Source of the DNA: Poritiphilus sp965212595
GTDB taxonomy: Bacteria; Bacteroidota; Bacteroidia; Flavobacteriales; Flavobacteriaceae
Assembly (NCBI GenBank): GCA_965212595.1
Contig: CBDBVE010000007.1
Coordinates: 62,001-126,000, forward strand
Reading direction: 5' to 3'
DNA length: 64,000 bases
Part shown: in pieces, positions 10,097-17,834 of the stretch
Layout of the letters: the number at the start of each line of letters is the position of its first letter
Position numbering within the stretch: position 1 is the stretch's first letter
The notes under the pieces: generated by a model
Databases searched by the model: none
Seen by the model: only the letters and a program-made list of their open reading frames with translations
Told to the model about the DNA's origin: nothing
Translations under genes and position numbers: made by a program

Positions 10097-10609
10097 CTAG
10101 TTCCTGGAAGGAAAAAGACCTACCAATGCGATAATGTAATTCACCACTCGATAAGGAGGCATATTATTCACAGACTGCCCTCCACCAGTGTTACCCGTAG
10201 CGGTTGCCCCCAAAATTCCATCTGTAGTAGTGCCAAAAGCATTGGTGCCGTCTCCTGCAATCGAATTTCCTGCTGGATTGTCCGTATCTCCTTCTTCCTT
10301 TACTGGCAAGGCCACCTGATGATTGTGTGAAGGCAATTGATTGATGCTAAGCGTGTTGGTTTCTGAGCCACCTGAAGAGCCAAGAGGTCTTGGGCTAAGT
10401 CCAGGACCGGAGCCTTCGTGAAGTGCTACTCTGCCGCGAAGGTCAGGCAAACCGAAAGTAGTACGACCGTCCCCGCCGTAAGTGGTGCCTAGAATTGAAA
10501 ATAAAGCAGAATTCTCGGCAATGCTGAGCAGTTGTCCGTCACATAAAGCCCAGCCTCTTGGGGCAAAATTGCCTCCAAACATGATAATTTGTCCTATAAA
10601 TGGTTCCAT
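10097..10609 (-). CDS. Phage tail-collar domain protein (microcystin-dependent protein family)
   Basis: The 170-residue protein starts MEPFIGQIIMFGGNFAPRGW, then LCDGQLLSI, LFSILGTTYGGDGRTTFGLP and DLRGRV, the hallmark order of the tail-collar/MdpB family. It ends with LPSHNHQV and MPPYRVVNYIIALVG. Family members form trimeric fibre-like proteins in phage tails, but bacteria also carry free-standing copies called microcystin-dependent proteins, whose function is poorly known. No other phage gene is nearby, so a prophage is unlikely. It has no signal peptide. It sits 11 bases after the Tat-exported dioxygenase-fold gene and 47 bases before the giant T9SS gene, which suggests one transcript. 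Its work alongside them is inference only. Confidence 0.85.
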   Translation of the reverse strand: MEPFIGQIIMFGGNFAPRGWALCDGQLLSIAENSALFSILGTTYGGDGRTTFGLPDLRGRVALHEGSGPGLSPRPLGSSGGSETNTLSINQLPSHNHQVALPVKEEGDTDNPAGNSIAGDGTNAFGTTTDGILGATATGNTGGGQSVNNMPPYRVVNYIIALVGLFPSRN

Positions 10610-10620
10610 AGTTGATTAGT

Positions 10621-11184
10621 TTAAATAGTGTTTATAGCGATATTGAATTGAATCTTTGAATGATTTAAAAAAGAAGTTTTGGTTGGAAAAAGCCGGTCCT
10701 CTCCTAATTGGTTATTCTTTTCCCAATGTTTACTTGAAATGAACGCCTGAGTATTATTAAATGAAAGCTCTGTAAAATAGGTTTCTCCGTCCTGTGAGAC
10801 TCTAAAGAATACTTTGTAATGTTTCCCTAATTCGCGGTTGGGCTTATCGGTTACAAAATGATACTCCCCATTCTCATTGGTAGTGAGCTTTGCCCTATGT
10901 CTAAATTTTTCAGAATTCGGGCTCAAATGCCAAACCTCAACCTTTGCATTAGGTAAGGGTTTCTCACCTGAAGCATCGTAAATCTTTCCAAAGACTTCCA
11001 GATGTTCACCGAAGGGGTATTCCCTCAAATCCGTTTTCGCATCTGCAAAGGGATTGTAGCCCTTAAAAGGGCTGTCATCACCAGAAAATGCTTTTAAAGA
11101 AGTTGCGGAAGAAAGGTATGCCAAACCAGCGGTAGCCATCAGAGAATTTCCCAGAAAGGTTCTTCTCGAAGTAGTTTTTTTCAT
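10621..11184 (-). CDS. Tat-exported intradiol-dioxygenase-fold protein, probably non-catalytic
   Basis: The 187-residue protein begins with a twin-arginine signal (SRRTFLGNSLMATAGLAYLS). The rest resembles the beta-sandwich core of intradiol ring-cleavage dioxygenases (protocatechuate 3,4-dioxygenase type): VFGKIYDASGEKPLPNAKVE, VWHLSPN, LTTNENGEYHF, then a late strand ETYFTELSF. The canonical iron site uses two Tyr and two His, including an R-P-x-H-I-H-F strand. Here that strand reads YKVFFRVS, with no histidines. Iron binding and ring cleavage are therefore doubtful, and a binding or structural role is more likely. It appears to be the first gene of a three-gene group with the tail-collar and giant T9SS genes. 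Confidence 0.7.
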   Translation of the reverse strand: MKKTTSRRTFLGNSLMATAGLAYLSSATSLKAFSGDDSPFKGYNPFADAKTDLREYPFGEHLEVFGKIYDASGEKPLPNAKVEVWHLSPNSEKFRHRAKLTTNENGEYHFVTDKPNRELGKHYKVFFRVSQDGETYFTELSFNNTQAFISSKHWEKNNQLGEDRLFPTKTSFLNHSKIQFNIAINTI

Positions 11185-11643
11185 ATAATGTTGGCTTTAG
11201 GTTATAACCATAACCTAAGGGAAAGACAGGCGAAGAGGGGGTACAGCTTCACATGGAAATACAATGAAAAATCAAAATCGACCGATTTTGAGTTTGCAGG
11301 GGGAATTAGAATGTATCGCAATGTGGGGTTGCGGGGTGAAAATAGTTAAATTTTAACAAATTCTGTTATTTCACTCCATTAATTCCATCTTATTATCGAT
11401 AAACGGCATAAAATGGGGACATCTGTTTTGGTTCGATAGCGCCGAAAAGTTGAATGTTGATGGATGCCAGATGCCCTAGGTACAGGGTTTTATACCTTTA
11501 GGTTTAAAGGAGAAGCATTGAATGGAAAAAGAGAGTTTTAAGTTTTGGGGTTCTAAACCCCGCCCCATTATAAGTTAAGTGAACCTACTGTAACTTTATT
11601 GCAATTAGCCAAAATCTATGAACAAGCGTCATTAAATAACCCC
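11185..11643. other. Intergenic region holding one copy of the palindrome-headed repeat
   Basis: The 459 bases between the acyltransferase stop and the dioxygenase-fold gene hold no convincing coding frame. The repeat copy at 11547-11603 is the only structured element I recognise. The rest is AT-rich and should include the promoter of the minus-strand dioxygenase-fold gene, although I see no clear TAnnTTTG box. Confidence 0.4.
11547..11603 (+). repeat. Intergenic palindrome-headed repeat, copy B
   Basis: The head GGGGTTCTAAACCCC is identical to copy A, followed by GCCCC and a tail with AAGTTAAGTGAACC, ACTGTAACTTT and TTGCA. The tail ends 41 bases from the stop of the acyltransferase gene and faces it, the same orientation as in the other copies. 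Confidence 0.75.
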
Positions 11644-12189
11644 CTAAGCTCCAAAACTATATTCTGGCACCCTTCCTATCACTCCCTCATAGAATTTATG
11701 GTATACTTTAAAATCAGTCTCTTTGTCTTCAGTAGTCCAATGCACCCCAGAGATCTTTACCAGCTTCTTCCCAAAATCGAAGGCTACCATTACAATAGGT
11801 ACATTCGCTGCCTTTGCAATATAGTAGAAGCCTGTTTTCCATTGATCTACTTTTTTCCTTGTACCTTCTGGGGCCAAAGCCAATCGAAACTGCTTGCGCT
11901 CCTTAAAGATCTCAGCGATGGCCGCAACCTTATCACTACTCTTGCTTCGATCTATGGGTGCACCTCCCATCCACTTGAAATACCAGCCAAAAGGGGGGTT
12001 GAAGAGACTTTTTTTAGCGATGAAATTTATATTCTTATTGATTATCCTTCGAACTAAAACGCCTAGAAAGAAGTCGTGCCAATGTGTATGTGGCACTACA
12101 ATGACCACACATTTATCAAGCTCAGGGAAATCCCCGGACATCTGCCAACCAAGAAGCTTGAAGTAAATAAATTTGGCTATACTGTGCAT
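11644..12189 (-). CDS. PlsC-like 1-acyl-glycerol-3-phosphate acyltransferase family protein
   Basis: The 181-residue protein has the HX4D acyltransferase motif (HTHWHD, about residue 33), a substrate-binding block (GGAPIDRSKSSDKV) and the PEGTRKK block (about 110), in the order expected for the PlsC/lysophospholipid acyltransferase family. It is shorter than E. coli PlsC (about 245) and lacks an obvious N-terminal membrane helix, like other compact cytosolic-face acyltransferases of Bacteroidota. It lies about 120 bases after the KdnB-like gene and may be the last gene of that group, which would fit envelope lipid synthesis. The acyl acceptor cannot be told from sequence. Confidence 0.8.
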   Translation of the reverse strand: MHSIAKFIYFKLLGWQMSGDFPELDKCVVIVVPHTHWHDFFLGVLVRRIINKNINFIAKKSLFNPPFGWYFKWMGGAPIDRSKSSDKVAAIAEIFKERKQFRLALAPEGTRKKVDQWKTGFYYIAKAANVPIVMVAFDFGKKLVKISGVHWTTEDKETDFKVYHKFYEGVIGRVPEYSFGA

Positions 12190-12307
12190 TACGCTCTTTC
12201 TTATAGAATTGTTTATGCGAAGTTAAAGGGTAATTCAGAATATTGAACTGAACTTCGAATTCGCAAGCTTCGGCAGACAAATCGATAGAACTGATTAAAA
12301 AACCTGT

Positions 12308-13417
12308 TTAGATCTTATTATAAATTGATCTTAACTTTTCGGTGCTTATCTTGCTTCGCCAATCTTTGCCTAGGGCGTTTTCCCAAAGCGGATGCATACT
12401 TAAGGCAACTTCAATCATCGTATCGAACTCACTTTCACATAAATTACTACACACTCCTGCCGGAAGTTCAATCTCATTTTTGGCCATCATCTTACGGAAC
12501 AAAACTACACCTTCTGGGTAAAATTCCTCCAGGTGTTGAAATACCATGCAATTTCCTATGCCGTGTTTTACACCGAGAACATAAGACAGGCCATAACTCA
12601 TAGCATGCGCGACGCCTACTTGCGAATAGGCAATACTCATCCCACCGTGCCAGGAAGCCATCATAAGTTTATCTCTGGATTCCTCTTCGCTGAGATCGCC
12701 AAGAAAAACCTCTTTGCAAAGTTCCAGGGCTTTCTCCCCGTAACTCTGACTAAAGGCATTCAAATAGGTGCCTTTCAGCGATTCAATGCAATGGATAAAA
12801 CAGTCCATTCCCGTATAGAACCATTGATCCTTAGGTACACCCAATATAAGATCGGGATCTAAAATAACCTGGTCAAATGTCGTATAATCTGAATTGATAC
12901 CGAGTTTTTTTTGGGGGCCCAATAGCACCGTAGTCCTGGATACTTCGGCTCCGGTTCCACTTATAGTAGGGACGCCAACGTGATAAACGGAAGCCTTGTG
13001 AACCAAGTCCCAACCCTGATACTCGGCGGAGCTACCCTTGTTGGTAAGCATAATGGAAACGGCCTTTGCAAGATCTAATAAAGTTCCACCTCCTATTCCA
13101 ATAATACCGGAAGGTAATTCTGAAAAATCGGCTAATATCTTTGCAACCAAGCTGTCTACCTGTGTAGTCTTAGGCTCTTCTTCCGAGGAGATATAGATAA
13201 TTTGATCATTAAAGATTAAAGGTATCCTACTTTCAAAGGAGGTTCCTTCAAAAACATCGTCAATAAGGTAAATCATTGGAGCATCAGAACTTTTGCGCCG
13301 GGGCATAAGTATTTCTCCCAATTGATCAAAACTTCCCTGTCCAAAGACTACCCTGGGCACCATGGGAAAATTCCTGTACTTTAATTTTTTTTCTTGTGAT
13401 GTGTACTGCAAATCCAT
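12308..13417 (-). CDS. kdnB: KdnB-like iron-containing alcohol dehydrogenase (Kdo 8-oxidase)
   Basis: The 369-residue protein is a group III Fe-dependent alcohol dehydrogenase: nucleotide-binding GIIGIGGGTLLDLAKAVS, then PTISGTGAEVS. The likely metal ligands are D205, H209, H271 and H285, with the normal spacings of 4 and 14. The opening (YRNFPMVPRVVFGQGSFDQL and MIYLIDDVF) resembles Shewanella KdnB. KdnB oxidises the C8 hydroxyl of Kdo so that the aminotransferase KdnA can make 8-amino-3,8-dideoxy-manno-octulosonate (Kdo8N). The neighbours support this: kdsB lies two genes upstream with a HAD hydrolase between. No kdnA is present in this window. A generic Fe-ADH of unknown substrate is the main alternative. 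Confidence 0.72.
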   Translation of the reverse strand: MDLQYTSQEKKLKYRNFPMVPRVVFGQGSFDQLGEILMPRRKSSDAPMIYLIDDVFEGTSFESRIPLIFNDQIIYISSEEEPKTTQVDSLVAKILADFSELPSGIIGIGGGTLLDLAKAVSIMLTNKGSSAEYQGWDLVHKASVYHVGVPTISGTGAEVSRTTVLLGPQKKLGINSDYTTFDQVILDPDLILGVPKDQWFYTGMDCFIHCIESLKGTYLNAFSQSYGEKALELCKEVFLGDLSEEESRDKLMMASWHGGMSIAYSQVGVAHAMSYGLSYVLGVKHGIGNCMVFQHLEEFYPEGVVLFRKMMAKNEIELPAGVCSNLCESEFDTMIEVALSMHPLWENALGKDWRSKISTEKLRSIYNKI

Positions 13418-13438
13418 TTCTTTATTAGCCTTAAAGTA

Positions 13439-14140
13439 TTACTTCAAATACTTAAGGATATCTGTGATCTTACCAACGGTAAGATGATTGTTTGTTTGTT
13501 CTTCTATTGGTACTTCTTCATGCGCCCAGGTGGTATGAAAAGGAACATGAATAGCCTGTGCACCCAAATTAATGATGGGCAAAACATCTGATTTCAGTGA
13601 ATTTCCGACCATCAAAAACTCCTTTATCGGGATTTCAAGATGATCTAACAAATTCTGATAGTTCTCTTCCTTTTTCTCGCTCAAGACTTCAACATGATGA
13701 AAATACCTGGTAAGACCCGATTTTTCCAGCTTGCGTTCCTGATCTAACAAATCGCCTTTGGTCAGTACGATCAAACGGTATTTGTCTTGCAACTTCTGCA
13801 AAACTTCTTCAACACCATGTAGAAGTTCAACTGACCGGGCAATCATTCCTTTTCCAAGATTCAGAATGTCTATGATGGTTGTCTGCTTAACATTATTATT
13901 CGATAACTCGAGTGCAGATTCTATCATAGACAATACAAAACCCTTGACGCCATAGCCGTACAACTCCAGGTTCTTCATTTCCATTAGAAACAACTCCTGA
14001 TCTACTTTGTTCTTGGTTTCATAATTTTCCAGCAATTCGGCAAACTTCTCCTCGGCTTGCCTAAAATAGGTTTCGTTGACCCACAGCGTATCGTCCGCGT
14101 CGAAACCGATAACCTTTATATTCTTGAAATCTATGTCCAT
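13439..14140 (-). CDS. HAD-family hydrolase, possibly a sugar-phosphate or nucleotide phosphatase
   Basis: The 233-residue protein has the HAD signatures in order: nucleophile motif FDADDTLW near residue 13, motif II VLTKGD near 126, a lysine in the cap-core linker, and motif IV MVGNSLKSDVLPIINLGAQA near 180. The helical C1 cap resembles YjjG-type 5'-nucleotidases. Its start overlaps the end of kdsB by 10 bases, and kdnB follows 21 bases later, so the three are almost certainly co-translated. From this position it could act as the Kdo-8-phosphate phosphatase (the KdsC role) or on a related octulosonate intermediate. That is inference, because classical KdsC is capless and about 180 residues. 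Confidence 0.75.
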   Translation of the reverse strand: MDIDFKNIKVIGFDADDTLWVNETYFRQAEEKFAELLENYETKNKVDQELFLMEMKNLELYGYGVKGFVLSMIESALELSNNNVKQTTIIDILNLGKGMIARSVELLHGVEEVLQKLQDKYRLIVLTKGDLLDQERKLEKSGLTRYFHHVEVLSEKKEENYQNLLDHLEIPIKEFLMVGNSLKSDVLPIINLGAQAIHVPFHTTWAHEEVPIEEQTNNHLTVGKITDILKYLK

Positions 14141-14859
14141 GCCTCTTTTGCCCTTTCCAGGTCTTCAGGAGTATCAATTTCTATGCCGCTTACTTCTGTC
14201 TCGACCATCTTAATTTTTTTTCCATATTCCAGATATCGTATTGCCTCAATTTTTTCTGCTGCCTCCAGCGGTTGTATGGATAATCTTTTGAAATCTAGCA
14301 AAGCGCTTTTTCTAAAAGCGTAAATACCTTTGTGTTTGTAATAGGGGATCTGCTCCTCGGTAGCCCTGGGAAATGGGATAGCAGCACGGGAAAAGTATAA
14401 AGCGAAATTCCTATGATCTACAATTACTTTTACCGTATTAGGATTATTAACTTCCTCCGCATCTGAAATCCTGGTCATTAGTGACGCCAGGTCAATTTCT
14501 TCATCAGGATCGTCCTTAAAAACCTCTAAAACGCCTTCAAGGCTTTTGCGGTCTGTAAAAGGTTCATCTCCCTGCACATTGACAACTATATCTGCCTCTA
14601 TCTCTTCAACTGCCTCGGCAATTCTGTCGCTACCCGTCTCATGTTCCTCATGACTCATCAAGGCCATTCCGCCCGCATCATTTATAGTATCGTAAATTAT
14701 GCTACTGTCTGTAACCACGTATACTTCATCAAAAAGTCCGGTGTTTACCGCTGCCTCATAAGTGCGTAAGATCACAGGCTTGCCAGCTAAATCTTGCATG
14801 AGCTTTCCTGGAAATCTGGAAGCGGCATAGCGCGCAGGTATCATGGCGATAATTTTCAT
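14131..14859 (-). CDS. kdsB: 3-deoxy-manno-octulosonate cytidylyltransferase (CMP-Kdo or CMP-Kdo8N synthetase)
   Basis: KdsB transfers CMP from CTP to Kdo before its addition to lipid A. The sequence shows the nucleotide-binding N-terminus MKIIAMIPARYAASRFPGKL, then VYVVTDS, ETGSDRIAEAVE and VVNVQGDEPF, and near the C-terminus a SGIEIDTPEDLERAK block. I place the start at the ATG at 14859 (242 residues, near the family norm of about 245). A frame extended to 14922 would add 21 non-homologous residues and run into the preceding gene. Since a KdnB-like gene lies in the same operon, the true substrate may be 8-amino-Kdo, as for Shewanella KdsB. Confidence 0.92.
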   Translation of the reverse strand: MKIIAMIPARYAASRFPGKLMQDLAGKPVILRTYEAAVNTGLFDEVYVVTDSSIIYDTINDAGGMALMSHEEHETGSDRIAEAVEEIEADIVVNVQGDEPFTDRKSLEGVLEVFKDDPDEEIDLASLMTRISDAEEVNNPNTVKVIVDHRNFALYFSRAAIPFPRATEEQIPYYKHKGIYAFRKSALLDFKRLSIQPLEAAEKIEAIRYLEYGKKIKMVETEVSGIEIDTPEDLERAKEAWT

Positions 14860-14884
14860 AATGCTCGTACGGGGATATATTATT

Positions 14885-15451
14885 TTAGGTCCTTCTTGGT
14901 CGCAATTTCCTATAGATTGCAAAGATGATAATCAAAATGATGATTACCAAAATTACGGCGACAATTGGTGCAAAAATAGAAGCAGTAGATACGGCCGTAG
15001 CCGCTACTGTTTCCACCGCAGATACTGCAGGATTTCCCAGTCCGCCTGTCGTAGCGGTAGAAGTAAGTCTGCTCGTGGCAGAGGCTCCCTTGATGGCTGT
15101 AGCAGTTCCGCCTCCCGCGATTATGGCAAGAGACCAGGTGACCACAGGGTCCAGGTTTGCAACGGTCGAAACCATCACTGCCGTACCTGCTATGGCTGCT
15201 AAAGGTATGGCCATACTATCCAATACATTGTCTACCCATGGAATAAAATAAGCGAATACTTCTACTGCTGTTGCCACCCCTAAGGTAATAACCGCAGCCA
15301 AACTGCCGATCCATTCCCAACTGGGATTCAAATCCCAAACGCCAAAATAGGCTGCAAGGCTCAATGCAAATAGCGGTAAAAATACCCGAAAACCAACGGA
15401 GGCCGCTAGCCCTATGCCAAGAAAAATGCTAATAATTGTTTCGGAAGTCAT
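14885..15451 (-). CDS. DUF4126 family membrane protein
   Basis: This 188-residue protein is very hydrophobic and small-residue-rich. It has an N-terminal GIGLAASVGFRVFLPLFALS segment, a GSLAAVITLGVATAVEVFAY helix, PWVDNVLDSMAIPLAAIAGT, and a last helix of almost only I/V/L residues before a basic end (YRKLRPRRT). This pattern matches DUF4126 (TIGR-type conserved membrane proteins). I count about five transmembrane segments. Function is unknown. It lies 26 bases after the helicase gene and 25 bases before kdsB, so it is probably in the same operon, but I see no mechanistic link. Confidence 0.8.
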   Translation of the reverse strand: MTSETIISIFLGIGLAASVGFRVFLPLFALSLAAYFGVWDLNPSWEWIGSLAAVITLGVATAVEVFAYFIPWVDNVLDSMAIPLAAIAGTAVMVSTVANLDPVVTWSLAIIAGGGTATAIKGASATSRLTSTATTGGLGNPAVSAVETVAATAVSTASIFAPIVAVILVIIILIIIFAIYRKLRPRRT

Positions 15452-15477
15452 GCTTGTGCTATTTTTACTAAAATAGG

Positions 15478-16917
15478 CTATTCCATGCTCACAAAAAAAT
15501 CACTTTTAAAACCAATCAAAAAGACTTTTTTCTCAGCCCGGGTTATTGCGGTATAGAGCCATCTAAGGTATTCCCTGTCCACGCCATTGGGGAGGTAGGG
15601 TTGTTCTACGAAAACCGTATTCCATTGCCCTCCCTGGGATTTGTGGCAGGTAATGGCGTAAGAAAATTTGACCTGTAGTGCATTGAAATATTTATTGTTT
15701 TTTACGCCGAGAAATCGCTTGTATTTCGACTTTTCATGGGCGTAATCCTGTTGTACTTCCTGATACAATCGGTTTCCATCTTCATAAGAAAGTGATGGGG
15801 TCTCTGAACGTATGGTATCTAACAGTAAAACAGTTTCAAAAGGTTTCTGCTTGGGATAGTCTACCATTTGAACCTTAACCTCAGCGAATTTAAACCCGTA
15901 TAGTTCTTTTAAGGCAAAAATCTCCAGCACTTCTATAATGTCTCCATTGGCAATAAAACCGGCTTCTGACTCTGGCTTTAGCCAGAAATAATTGTTTTTT
16001 ACAACCATCATATAATCTCCAACCGCCAACTCATTTTCCAGATAAAGAATACGTTGCCGGATGTTCTCGTTATAAAGATTGGCCCGCTTATTAGAACGCA
16101 CGATAAACACCGTTTCTTCCCTCCCATTCTCACGGTAAGACTGGTCTATCGCATCTTGAATTTCATAACCATCGGTAAGTCTGATAATATCTTTAAAATT
16201 GGCAATATCAAATTTGAATTCGTCAAAAAAATGAGATTGAAGTTGCTGCCTTAAAAGCGTAGCATTGCTAAGAATTCCAGAATCTTCGGCCTGCCTCACC
16301 ACCTCGTCTAGTTCCATTTTTTTTACCTCTTTCGCATAATTTATCGACAACCTTTCAGCATCTAAAGCCGGACTCAAATCAAGACGAACAGGTGGAAGCT
16401 GTGCAGTGTCACCAATTAATATCAGCTTACAATTATGCCCGGAATACACGTATTGCAGCAGGTCGTCTAGGAGTGAGCCATTCTCAAAAAGTTTAGAATC
16501 TGTTGGCGTATCGGGAATCATGGAAGCTTCATCCACAATAAAGACCGTTTTCCTATGCTTGTTAGGAGCTAGCACAAACTTTACTCCTCCGCCTCGTTCC
16601 TTTTTTGGAAAGTAAATTTTTCTGTGAATGGTAAATGCCTGGGTCCCAGAATAGCTAGACATTACCTTAGCAGCCCTGCCTGTAGGGGCCATCAATACTG
16701 CCTTCATACCTGTTTTCCAAAGGTTGGTGACGAGATCTCCCACAATAGTAGTCTTTCCGGTTCCGGCGAATCCTTTCAGTAAAAACAGGGCATCTTTTTC
16801 ATCGGAAAGCAGGAAGTTAGAAAGTCTTTGTAAGGCAACCGCTTGTTTGGCGGTAGGCTGATGGGGAAATTTTTCCTTTAGGATTTTAAAAAAAGAGGTT
16901 GGCGAAAGGGTCTTCAT
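15478..16917 (-). CDS. RecD-like ATP-dependent DNA helicase (superfamily 1)
   Basis: The protein of about 479 residues has a Walker A (LKGFAGTGKTTIVGDLV, about residue 42), a Walker B (VFIVDEASMIPD) and the RecD/UvrD-like motif VI region (FSYAITCHKSQGGQWNTVFV, then WLYTAITRAEKKVFLIGF) at the C-terminus. It lacks the long N-terminal domain of RecD2 and has no RecB/RecC partners nearby. This fits the short flavobacterial helicases annotated as AAA-family or exodeoxyribonuclease V alpha-like. It probably unwinds DNA 5'-3' in repair. I use the ATG at 16917; a TTG three codons upstream is less likely. It appears to be the first gene of the group that runs through kdsB and kdnB. Confidence 0.85.
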   Translation of the reverse strand: MKTLSPTSFFKILKEKFPHQPTAKQAVALQRLSNFLLSDEKDALFLLKGFAGTGKTTIVGDLVTNLWKTGMKAVLMAPTGRAAKVMSSYSGTQAFTIHRKIYFPKKERGGGVKFVLAPNKHRKTVFIVDEASMIPDTPTDSKLFENGSLLDDLLQYVYSGHNCKLILIGDTAQLPPVRLDLSPALDAERLSINYAKEVKKMELDEVVRQAEDSGILSNATLLRQQLQSHFFDEFKFDIANFKDIIRLTDGYEIQDAIDQSYRENGREETVFIVRSNKRANLYNENIRQRILYLENELAVGDYMMVVKNNYFWLKPESEAGFIANGDIIEVLEIFALKELYGFKFAEVKVQMVDYPKQKPFETVLLLDTIRSETPSLSYEDGNRLYQEVQQDYAHEKSKYKRFLGVKNNKYFNALQVKFSYAITCHKSQGGQWNTVFVEQPYLPNGVDREYLRWLYTAITRAEKKVFLIGFKSDFFVSME

Positions 16918-17139
16918 GGACTTCAAAGATAATCAGGATTTTAAGCCTGTCTTTGAGAAAGAACAAAAATTAAAAAAATACAATATGAAACCCATTTTCA
17001 CAAACCACACAAATGGTGGTGAAAAATATTATTACAAAACAGACTGACTTTCTGAAAGGCTATAAAACACGGTGATAGGATGGCCCGGGTACTGTCTGAA
17101 ATCCGCAGATAAAATATTAGGCAGTTTCCAAAAAAATTG

Positions 17140-17147
17140 TAGATTTG
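17140..17147 (+). promoter_or_regulatory. Candidate Bacteroidota -7 box (TAGATTTG)
   Basis: TAGATTTG fits TAnnTTTG and lies 37 bases before the ATG at 17184. The upstream -33 TTG is not clear, so this is a moderate call. Confidence 0.45.
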
Positions 17148-17183
17148 TGTTAACCACTAAATCTAATTAACACAAGGAAGAAA

Positions 17184-17834
17184 ATGAAAACCATACTTCA
17201 AATTGTACTTTGGATACTCTGCGTTGTTCTGGGATACATGATTTACCGATCTGTTACCGGTCCTATTGAGTTCAAAAAGGTAAAAGAGGAACGATTCTCT
17301 CAGGTGATCGCCAAACTCAAGGACATCAGAAATGCACAGGAAGCCCATAAGACGGTAACCGGCAAATATGCCAATGACTTTAAGTCTTTGGTACGTTTTG
17401 TTGATACTGCCCAATACACTATTACCCAACGAAGAGATTCCTCATACATGCAGTTCGATGAAACCTATCAAATTGATTTGTTAAAAGAGGTTACCATCAT
17501 AGACACCTTAGGTTTTGTTTCGGTAAAAGATTCTTTGTTCAAAAATGATGATCGCTACAAGAGCATAATGAATGTTCCCTTTGCTCAGGGAGGCGAGACT
17601 TTTACGATGAAGTCTGATGTGGTTGACAAAGGAGGGTACAGAACACCCGTTTTTGAAGCCAAAGTGGACAAAACTGTCGTGCTTTACGACCAGCCCAAAG
17701 ACCTTGTATCCAGAGAAAACGCTCAGATCAGTGTAGAAGAGGTGAATGGAAGCAGTATTAGTGTAGGGTCACTTTCGGAAGTAAGCACCAGTGGAAACTG
17801 GCCTCCAATCTATGACAAAAAAGGAGAACAATAA
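17184..17834 (+). CDS. Membrane-anchored protein of unknown function
   Basis: The 216-residue protein has one N-terminal transmembrane helix (ILQIVLWILCVVLGYMIY) and a charged periplasmic or cytoplasmic part containing VIAKLKDIRNAQEAHKTVTG, a pattern that recalls the start of type II pseudopilins. I do not recognise a named family. It overlaps the DUF3822 gene by 23 bases and is followed by rsmD, an arrangement that suggests one transcript starting at the -7 box at 17140. Its C-terminus (SISVGSLSEVSTSGNWPPIY) is low in complexity and may be exposed. A structural or envelope role is possible, but nothing in the sequence fixes it. Confidence 0.75.
   Translation: MKTILQIVLWILCVVLGYMIYRSVTGPIEFKKVKEERFSQVIAKLKDIRNAQEAHKTVTGKYANDFKSLVRFVDTAQYTITQRRDSSYMQFDETYQIDLLKEVTIIDTLGFVSVKDSLFKNDDRYKSIMNVPFAQGGETFTMKSDVVDKGGYRTPVFEAKVDKTVVLYDQPKDLVSRENAQISVEEVNGSSISVGSLSEVSTSGNWPPIYDKKGEQ

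Noticed and set aside
10097..10609. Tail-collar protein as a sign of prophage
   Set aside because: No other phage structural, lysis or integrase gene lies nearby, and its neighbours are secreted proteins. Bacterial microcystin-dependent proteins share this domain without being phage parts.
14860..14922. Longer start for kdsB at 14922
   Set aside because: The extra 21 residues have no similarity to KdsB, and the family start MKIIAMIPARYAASRFPGK lies exactly at 14859.
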